From an uncultured Alistipes sp. (GTDB lineage Bacteria; Bacteroidota; Bacteroidia; Bacteroidales; UBA932), in NCBI GenBank assembly GCA_900544195.1, contig UQUJ01000028.1:1-35118 (forward strand): a stretch of DNA of 35,118 nt, in the 5' to 3' direction. Below, in pieces: positions 29,608 through 35,118 of the stretch (its first letter is position 1; each line of letters begins with the position of its first letter). Position numbers and translations under genes: made by a program. The notes beneath the pieces were generated by a model that ran no database searches, was not told the origin of the DNA, and saw nothing but the letters and a program-made list of their open reading frames with translations.

Positions 29608-30531
29608 ATGAAAATAAAAGCCATGGGTGTGTTAACAGATAGTTTGCGTACGTATAACCTTCAAAAAGGTGATTTGGATGAGTTATATGGAATATTCAGA
29701 TCTGTAAATGATTATGATATTCCTATCGTACGTTACATAATATATCCTAGCTCCGGACTGATACGGCAAAGAATCAATCCTCACGGGAAAGAATTTTATA
29801 GTATTTCTGAATTAAATTATCCTCCCGATATTTGTTTGCCAAAATATGGACGGGTAAATCTTCCATATCAATCAATGTTTTATGCTTGTTCTTTTACAGA
29901 TACTAATAGTGTTGACGTCCCATTCCCAAGAATAGTATCGCTATTAGAAACATCATCTTTTTTTAAGGACAAGGATAGTGTTGGCATAGAGCGAGCAACC
30001 GTATCTCGGTGGGAAGTGACGAAACCGCTAAATCTTATTGCGCTTCCTTTTGTGGACGAGTACAGAATACCTTGTCCGGAAGTGCTCAATTTTACAAAAT
30101 CTTGGCATGATATAATGCAAGATGTTTCAGTTAATCCTAATGGTTTGGAATTAATACAATACATGTCCAATGAGATATCAAAAGATTTTGCTTCTGACCA
30201 TGAATATATGATAATTGCGAATTTTGTAAATTATCTACTAAATGTTAATATGAAAACAAAAGATTCTGATGGCATTATTTATCCATCTGTACCAGCTCAA
30301 GGCGGCGGTTTTAATGTGGCCATTAAACCTAATGCTGCAGATACAAAAATTCGCTTTGTTGGAGCATCATTATGTCATCTTTTGAAACAACGTGATGAAT
30401 CATATGTTGCCATAATGAAGGATGCTCATTTGAATCCAGATGGAACACTGACATATACAGACAGAGTCTTGAGCAAAGAAGAAATGGCAATATACGAGCA
30501 ATATGCAGATGGGCTTACCTTTGTAAATTAA
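29608..30531 (+). CDS. RES-domain protein (NAD-phosphorylase-like fold)
   Basis: 307 aa from the ATG at 29608 (a later ATG at 29623 is possible). The middle part carries the RES pattern: LIRQRINPHGKEFYSISELN, YPPDICLPKYGRVNLP and MFYACSF (R...GR-N...Y), then a late GIIYPSVPAQGGGFNVAI box typical of RES proteins. RES toxins degrade NAD+, but this protein is longer than the compact toxins and has no Xre/COG5642 antitoxin beside it. The HTH gene across the intergenic region belongs to YhcG. Enzyme activity is therefore uncertain. AT-rich, unlike the core genes. Confidence 0.62.
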   Translation: MKIKAMGVLTDSLRTYNLQKGDLDELYGIFRSVNDYDIPIVRYIIYPSSGLIRQRINPHGKEFYSISELNYPPDICLPKYGRVNLPYQSMFYACSFTDTNSVDVPFPRIVSLLETSSFFKDKDSVGIERATVSRWEVTKPLNLIALPFVDEYRIPCPEVLNFTKSWHDIMQDVSVNPNGLELIQYMSNEISKDFASDHEYMIIANFVNYLLNVNMKTKDSDGIIYPSVPAQGGGFNVAIKPNAADTKIRFVGASLCHLLKQRDESYVAIMKDAHLNPDGTLTYTDRVLSKEEMAIYEQYADGLTFVN

Positions 30532-30656
30532 TTATGATTTTTCACACGTGCTACCCAATTTATTTGTCTGAATGTTGTATTTATTTGATTTACTATTATT
30601 TAGCCCTCTTGGACTACATGGCATTTTGTTTGAAATAAAAATAATTCATCTATAAT

Positions 30657-31016
30657 ATGGGACAATTTAAGGATATAACAATTAAGGAGGTCATCGAAGA
30701 AATCAATGTCAGTTACTTTCTCCCGGACATTCAAAGAGAATATGTTTGGCTAGATCGGGCCGCAGAAAAGAAAATAGAGCAACTATTTGACTCTATATTA
30801 AGAAATTATCCAATAGGTTCTTTCTTATTTTGGAAATTAAGAAAAACTGATGTGGAAACAGATAAGTCAGCTTTGCCAGACTCCGATAAATTAAACTTTC
30901 AGCTATATCAATTCATAGAAGATTATGATGTTAGAAATCCTCATAATGAAAAAATTGATATTGCAAAAGTTAACTCTAATGACTTAAATATTGGTTACTA
31001 CATTTGGTGCTTATAG
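30657..31016 (+). pseudogene. DUF262 (GmrSD N-terminal-like) fragment
   Basis: 119 aa. The ParB/Srx-like DUF262 start is plain: FLPDIQREYVWLDRAAEKKI, then EQLFDSILRNYPIGSFLFWK (DIQR catalytic-type motif). Full DUF262 proteins, including type IV restriction enzymes of the GmrSD kind, continue for several hundred residues with a DUF1524 HNH domain. Here the frame ends after LNIGYYIWCL with no continuation in other frames before the next gene. Read as a truncated defence gene. Confidence 0.75.
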
Positions 31017-31107
31017 GGGTAATGTTTTCTCAAAAGCATTATTATAATATATGAAGATAAGGAAAATAATACATTGAACAAGTTTTCCTTGAAAAAGATT
31101 ATATTTT

Positions 31108-31623
31108 ATGGATAAGAAGCAACTCGCGGAAGGGTGTGGCGTATTCGTGAACGGCCAGTGGCAGGTCAAGAACCTCAAGTTCCTGGCAGAGTTCATGAAC
31201 CAGACGGGCCTAACGACCGGGGACATCGCAAAGGGCGTGGGTCTCGTCAGGAATTCCGTCACACGCTGGTTCATGGTGGACGACACCACCCTCAGCAGGA
31301 TCATCACCGCAGCGGACTACTACGGCTATGACTTCTTAATCTCCTATACCGTTCCGATGAGGGAGATAGAAGGCACCAGACTGGTCATTGAAAAGCCCTC
31401 ACGTCCCATCAAGGCTCCCGGCAAGAGGTTGGATTTCATACGTGAGGCCATGAAGTCAGCTGCTATCACCAACGAGGCGCTGGCACAGAAGCTGAACGTC
31501 ATCCGCAACACCGTACAGCTTTGGTTCAAGAAGGATGACATCACTATCAGCAACATCTACAAGATCGCCGAAGGCTACGGGTGGGAAGTCAACATCACGT
31601 TCAAGTTGAAAAAGGATGAATAA
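31108..31623 (+). CDS. DNA-binding protein with two tandem HTH domains
   Basis: 171 aa. Two homologous halves of about 65 residues: LKFLAEFMNQTGLTTGDIAK with VRNSVTRWFMVDDTTLSRII (22-78), and LDFIREAMKSAAITNEALAQ with VIRNTVQLWFKKDDITISNI (105-165). Each is a Cro/XRE-like HTH followed by a YGY/YGW-(D/E) strand. The linker is basic. An internally duplicated XRE protein could bind a bipartite site as a monomer. The GC-rich codons contrast with the AT-rich genes before it, marking a boundary of the transferred segment. Confidence 0.75.
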   Translation: MDKKQLAEGCGVFVNGQWQVKNLKFLAEFMNQTGLTTGDIAKGVGLVRNSVTRWFMVDDTTLSRIITAADYYGYDFLISYTVPMREIEGTRLVIEKPSRPIKAPGKRLDFIREAMKSAAITNEALAQKLNVIRNTVQLWFKKDDITISNIYKIAEGYGWEVNITFKLKKDE

Positions 31624-31648
31624 CAAGGATACTTTAATGCAAGCTGCT

Positions 31649-31795
31649 ATGAAACTTTACGGATTATTCGGAATAGCCTGCTTATCCGCTGCTTTGACAC
31701 TATCATCTTGTGTGAAACCTGAACAGAGAACATCAAAGTGGGATGTCAAATTTGAGAAATGGCCGTTCAGCAACTGCTCGACCAGCACACGATAA
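31649..31795 (+). CDS. Very short lipoprotein, probably truncated
   Basis: 48 aa from the ATG at 31649 (a second in-frame ATG is at 31637). Lipoprotein signal with lipobox LSSC (C21), followed by only 27 residues ending FSNCSTSTR. The last codons lie inside the left arm of a 107-bp inverted-repeat segment, so the original gene was probably cut by that insertion. It could still encode a short lipoprotein. Confidence 0.5.
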   Translation: MKLYGLFGIACLSAALTLSSCVKPEQRTSKWDVKFEKWPFSNCSTSTR

Positions 31796-31866
31796 ATCCG
31801 GGACATCTTGGCGAATATACTGATTGGCGAACCATACGAATGAGAGGTGGATTGGCTGAACGGCCA
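31760..31866. repeat. 107-bp segment with 12-bp terminal inverted repeats (MITE-like)
   Basis: TGGCCGTTCAGC (31760-31771) and GCTGAACGGCCA (31855-31866) are perfect inverted repeats. No ORF inside and no obvious target-site duplication. Confidence 0.6.
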
Positions 31867-31919
31867 TATCGCAATCAAGGACTGAATGGACGTATATTAA
31901 CTTTCTAATATAATTTGTA

Positions 31920-33182
31920 ATGGAGCTACGTAAGACACTTGCTGTTTGGCTTATCGTGATGACGGCAGCCTGTTCCTGCAACAGAGAAGCATTCAAGCCT
32001 GTAGATAATGTCGTTTTCATACAGGACGCAAGACTTGAGGAGGCAGGGCAGACACTTTCGCCTGGCGATGCCTTTCATCTTCATGGCATAGGCTGCCAAC
32101 AGACGGACAATGTCATGCTTACATTTACTTGGAAGACCGTTGACGCAACTATTCCTGTAGGTAAGGTGTCCGGTATCTATGCAAAGAAACAAGATGTGAC
32201 GCCAGTCGGCATAACCGCCGTCCTTCCATATAGGTATCCGGCAGCGGATGTGGAAGTCAGCGTAATGCGTGAGGGAAAGCTGCAGAGAATCGGATTATTG
32301 AGAATCACGGACGGACAGTCACCGAAGGAATTGAGACTCTATGGAGTCAGCCATGTGTCCTGCAAAATTGACGGATTCATGCTTGGCATGAACAATGCCT
32401 GCCAGAAATCCCTTGAGGTTGCACTGCCTGAGAATCTCCATTCAGTCATCAATGTTCCGCGATCATATGGGCTTTGTGGCATCTCTGGGAAGGACGAGCA
32501 CCGGACAGCCGTATGTGTCGATTTCTTCACCGGCGAGGTCAAGACTCTCGCTATTGATGTCATGGCATTATTCCTGACTCCGTCAAATGCCGCCGTGGCT
32601 GTTGTATGTCATGATGGAATCTGCGCCTTGCAGACATTGCCGATTGAAATCGGAGCCGACTATATGACAAAGTCGGACGCACTTGGACCTGTGCAGCCGA
32701 CATTTGCCATGCCAGATGGCCTGAAGCCTGAATATTTCGGAAACTATCCAGGAGTGTCCATCGGAACGGAAGAATCTACTTCATATCTTCTTTCTGCAAA
32801 CAAGGGTGATGGCAACTGGACTGCGGTCATGCTGGACAAAGAGGGCTTCCACATAATGGAGGATATCGCAGCCGAATCATTGATTCCGTTCAGGGCGGGC
32901 AGTGACGCCGGCTATATTGCCACATACGGAGGGTTTAGTCTGTTCCGCCTGGTCAATCCTGAAAACGGAACTATCGGCCAAGCCATTTACACCTGCAAAA
33001 TCGGCCAGATAATATCCGCCACGTCGAATTCTGAAAAGCTTGGCCACATTCTTCTGAACGTTTCGGAGACATCCAATGGCTTGCAAATCTATGATCTTGC
33101 TTGGAACGACACGAAATCTCTATCCCATATCACTTTGCCGAATTCAGCAAACGACTATGCAGAAGTTCTGATGGCGAACTGA
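31920..33182 (+). CDS. Lipoprotein of unknown function
   Basis: 420 aa. SPII-type signal MELRKTLAVWLIVMTAACSC with the lipobox cysteine at C18 or C20. The rest is beta-rich, possibly a propeller-like or repeated beta-sandwich fold (SVINVPRSYGLCGIS, TAVCVDFFTGEVKTLAID, TSYLLSANKGDGNWTAVMLD). I do not recognise a family. It probably sits on the outer membrane, with no neighbouring partner on the same strand. Confidence 0.7.
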   Translation: MELRKTLAVWLIVMTAACSCNREAFKPVDNVVFIQDARLEEAGQTLSPGDAFHLHGIGCQQTDNVMLTFTWKTVDATIPVGKVSGIYAKKQDVTPVGITAVLPYRYPAADVEVSVMREGKLQRIGLLRITDGQSPKELRLYGVSHVSCKIDGFMLGMNNACQKSLEVALPENLHSVINVPRSYGLCGISGKDEHRTAVCVDFFTGEVKTLAIDVMALFLTPSNAAVAVVCHDGICALQTLPIEIGADYMTKSDALGPVQPTFAMPDGLKPEYFGNYPGVSIGTEESTSYLLSANKGDGNWTAVMLDKEGFHIMEDIAAESLIPFRAGSDAGYIATYGGFSLFRLVNPENGTIGQAIYTCKIGQIISATSNSEKLGHILLNVSETSNGLQIYDLAWNDTKSLSHITLPNSANDYAEVLMAN

Positions 33183-33242
33183 TTCTAAAACAGACTGGGC
33201 TCTTGATTACTCAAGATCCTCAAGTGAATCAGACGATATTTT

Positions 33243-33293
33243 AATACAGCGTGGAATTGCGGTCAAAAAATGTCCTGAATTCCACGCTGTATT
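33243..33293. terminator. Hairpin between convergent genes
   Basis: AATACAGCGTGGAATT (33243-33258) and AATTCCACGCTGTATT (33278-33293): a perfect 16-bp stem with a 19-nt loop. It lies between the rightward lipoprotein and the leftward envelope operon, so it is plausibly a two-way terminator. No long T-run. Confidence 0.6.
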
Positions 33294-33325
33294 ATATAAA
33301 TTCGTTATGAAGTCAGGCGAGAATT

Positions 33326-33380
33326 CGTCCCGCCACCTCATCATAACTTGAATGACAATCCTGCCGACACGTAGCCCGCG
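33326..33380. repeat. Right copy of the island-flanking direct repeat
   Basis: Matches 27755-27806 with few mismatches. It covers the 3' end and stop of the following leftward gene. Confidence 0.85.
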
Positions 33381-34672
33381 TCACGGCCGCCCTCCACCCA
33401 GAGCCCGGCCTTGTTGCAGAAGTACCAGCGGAGTCCGGCAGTGGCCAGTATGCCCATCTTCGTGTCCATCTTGTTGAATGTGGAACTGGCCTTCTCTCCG
33501 CTTTCGTGGTCTGTGGTGTGTTCTCCGATCAGTCCGGCATCGATCATCGCCCTCGCGTAGAGTTCGAGACGGCTGCATAGCGTTATGTGGTAACTGAGAC
33601 CTGCTGCAAAGTCAACTCTGTTGCAGAACGTGTCCTGCTGCTTGTCGCCATAGCCGTTGTCCAGCATCCAGTTGTAGCTGTAGCGGGAGTATTCGCCTCC
33701 TATTGACCAGCCCAGGCTTCCGAAACGTCCGAAATCAAGGAAGCAGATGTCCGAATATATCATTATCGGAGGGACAGCCATCTTGAATGAGGATTTGGAG
33801 CAGTCAGTGGCATGCTTCATCACCTTTGTCCACTCCGCGATTACAGGGGAGGCGCCGACCTGGATTGTCCTCGTGTATTTCGGGAACACTATCTCAGATT
33901 TGGTACGCTTCCAGTCCACGTTCTTATTGGCTTCGGAAGAGGCGATTCCTCCCTGGACACCGACCTGCCCGTCCTTGAGCTTCCCATCCACGCGGAGAGC
34001 AGTGCCTCCGTAAGAGGCTTCCCACGCATGGATGACATCCATGAACGTGCTGAATTCGCCCTCCCGTATCCTTGCGGCAAATTCCGGATAGTCATATATC
34101 TTTCCGAAATACTTGTTCAGCATTGCCCCGGACATCGACGGCTCAGCCTTGTCAAAGATGCTGTTGCGGGTATCAGACCCGACCATTATGGCCATGTCCC
34201 CGGCAATGCTCAGGTACCACGAGCGGACCGGGCTCACGACCGTGATGTTCCTTCCTGTCCTTTCGGCTTCGACAGTGAAAAGAGAGTACAGGTCAATGCC
34301 TTTGCCCCGGTATTCCTCACGCACCCATTCGACCTTTGCCGGGCCGCCCAATGCTCCGTACATCTTGACCAGTCTCTTCACATATTTGTCCGAACCGTCA
34401 AGAAGCAGGGAATCGACGTCTTCATTGACATATCTCATCCTCTTGCCGTCGGCGGTAAGGCTTATTTCAATGTTGTCGGGGCGGTTGACAAGAGCCGAAC
34501 GGAGATAACCGTCAATGACTTTGTCCTCTCCCTTGTTGAGCCATACCCTGACATTGACAACCTCTTCCTTCTGACGTTTTGCCTTCTTGTCGGAGACTGT
34601 CTGAGCATGCGACGTGATACCTGCCGACAGGGCCAATGCCGTCAAAGCGCAGGTGATGATTCCCGTTTTCAT
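33341..34672 (-). CDS. Exported outer-membrane-type protein of unknown function
   Basis: 443 aa. Signal peptide (MKTGIITCALTALALSAGIT, cleaved near SHAQ). The N-terminal part (VNVRVWLNKGEDKVIDGYLR) is a beta-domain. The C-terminal approximately 180 residues look like an eight-strand-type barrel (LGWSIGGEYSRYSYNW, VDFAAGLSYHITL, LELYARAMIDAGL, TAGLRWYF, GYVSAGLSFKL). No family assigned. It follows a lipoprotein gene by only 3 nt, forming an operon. Its 3' end is the source of the direct repeat at 27.75 kb. Confidence 0.72.
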   Translation of the reverse strand: MKTGIITCALTALALSAGITSHAQTVSDKKAKRQKEEVVNVRVWLNKGEDKVIDGYLRSALVNRPDNIEISLTADGKRMRYVNEDVDSLLLDGSDKYVKRLVKMYGALGGPAKVEWVREEYRGKGIDLYSLFTVEAERTGRNITVVSPVRSWYLSIAGDMAIMVGSDTRNSIFDKAEPSMSGAMLNKYFGKIYDYPEFAARIREGEFSTFMDVIHAWEASYGGTALRVDGKLKDGQVGVQGGIASSEANKNVDWKRTKSEIVFPKYTRTIQVGASPVIAEWTKVMKHATDCSKSSFKMAVPPIMIYSDICFLDFGRFGSLGWSIGGEYSRYSYNWMLDNGYGDKQQDTFCNRVDFAAGLSYHITLCSRLELYARAMIDAGLIGEHTTDHESGEKASSTFNKMDTKMGILATAGLRWYFCNKAGLWVEGGRDAGYVSAGLSFKL

Positions 34673-34675
34673 GTC

Positions 34676-35074
34676 CTATTCGGTGTCAACGGAGAAACTT
34701 AAGCCGAAACTGCCGCCGCCATAGCTGCCGCTGAAAATGTAATTCTTCTTGTCCACCGTCTTCCGGTAGATTTCAGAACCTTCGCTCTTGGTGAAGCCTG
34801 CAGGTATGAACTTGGCGTAATAGGTGGTCGATACGGACTTGTCGCACTTGTAGTCGAAGAAGGTCAATGTCTTCATGCTGCCGAGTTCTTTATACTGCAA
34901 ATTCTCGACTTCCCCGTCAAATACAGGAAAGCCGTCCAGGAATGGATACGCCTTGACAACAGTGGCCCATGTTACCTTTTCTACAGGGTCGATTACAGTT
35001 TTGTTTCCTGACTCTTCCTTGCCGCAGCTGAAAATCATCATTGCGGCACAGATGAATAATAATAACTTTTTCAT
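34676..35074 (-). CDS. Small lipoprotein of unknown function
   Basis: 132 aa. SPII signal MKKLLLFICAAMMIFSCG with C17 as the lipidation site. The mature part is short and beta-rich (TTYYAKFIPAGFTKSEG, NYIFSGSYGGGSFGLSFSV). First gene of a two-gene operon with the outer-membrane-type protein. Its promoter, next to the poly-C tract at the window edge, may be subject to slippage. Confidence 0.78.
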   Translation of the reverse strand: MKKLLLFICAAMMIFSCGKEESGNKTVIDPVEKVTWATVVKAYPFLDGFPVFDGEVENLQYKELGSMKTLTFFDYKCDKSVSTTYYAKFIPAGFTKSEGSEIYRKTVDKKNYIFSGSYGGGSFGLSFSVDTE

Positions 35075-35096
35075 GTCGTTAGTGTTTTATATGACA

Positions 35097-35104
35097 CAAA
35101 TATA
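35097..35104 (-). promoter_or_regulatory. -7 element of the envelope operon
   Basis: Minus-strand TATATTTG, 22 nt before the ATG at 35074. Only CA and GT-type bases separate it from the poly-G (minus strand) tract upstream. Confidence 0.65.
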
Positions 35105-35107
35105 CTG

Positions 35108-35118
35108 CCCCCCCCCCC
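35108..35118. repeat. Poly-C tract (at least 11 C) at the window end
   Basis: The homopolymer starts 4 nt upstream of the -7 box and continues to the last base, so its full length is unknown. It could be a phase-variation tract or a contig end. Confidence 0.85.

Noticed and set aside
33812..34702. 296-aa plus-strand ORF opposite the envelope gene
   Set aside because: Antisense shadow of a signal-peptide-bearing minus-strand gene; no protein family features.

Overview
The window looks like a Bacteroidales chromosome. The evidence is the TTG-N19/20-TAnnTTTG promoter architecture in front of many genes, a tmRNA whose tag ends NNYALAA, SPII lipoproteins, a TonB-dependent receptor with a carboxypeptidase-regulatory domain, and DUF4876/DUF6850-type companions. 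The genus cannot be fixed from sequence alone. Moderately GC-rich housekeeping DNA (about 4.3-25.6 kb) is flanked by AT-richer accessory segments (1-3.4 kb and about 25.7-31.1 kb).

Left accessory block (1-3.4 kb). A leftward operon encodes a double ubiquitin-like protein, an E2-like/E1 (ThiF) fusion and a DUF6527-like Cys-rich protein cut by the window edge. This is a bacterial ubiquitin-like conjugation module. Opposite it is a HigA-type HTH plus ImmA/IrrE peptidase gene whose promoter lies inside a perfect inverted repeat. Between them I see an undescribed candidate small RNA (about 1876-1994). It has its own promoter, which overlaps the Ubl promoter back to back, three hairpins and a strong terminator. 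The block lies directly downstream of the tmRNA gene (ssrA, minus strand).

Core block (4.3-14.8 kb): tcdA, an HsdR_N-like PDDEXK protein, cca, a Tat-type metallo-beta-lactamase-fold protein, a SWIM-SNF2 helicase, an EamA transporter, a fucose-isomerase-like protein and yccF. Several of these genes carry tandem minisatellites at their 3' ends: 84 bp in-frame in tcdA, 74 bp after eamA, about 73 bp after yccF.

Repeat/RAYT block (14.8-17.9 kb): a 51-bp tandem array of about 14 units whose arms share a CTCACG/CGTGAG core, a probable structured ncRNA (6S-like) with perfect promoter and terminator, then an HUH/Y1 REP-associated transposase (RAYT) preceded by two hairpins. One of those hairpins uses the same core. 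A degenerate inverted copy of the repeat follows a small orphan gene at 17.7 kb. This looks like a REP/RAYT-type system with an unusual tandem, non-dispersed substrate.

Export/uptake operon (25.66 to 17.89 kb, minus strand): a C25/caspase-like cysteine peptidase, a TonB-dependent receptor, a DUF4876-type lipoprotein and a DUF6850-type outer-membrane barrel, with 12-13 nt gaps and one promoter very close to the first ATG.

Right accessory block (25.7-35.1 kb): a retropepsin pseudogene with several lesions, an alpha-helical repeat protein, then a defence-gene remnant island. The island holds an HTH plus YhcG/DUF1016 nuclease, a PLD-helicase fragment fused to a foreign tail, a RES-domain protein, a truncated DUF262 protein and a tandem-HTH protein. 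It is bounded by about 58-bp direct repeats (27.75 and 33.32 kb) derived from the 3' end of an envelope-protein gene. The last operon (two envelope proteins) has a poly-C/G tract just upstream of its promoter at the window edge.
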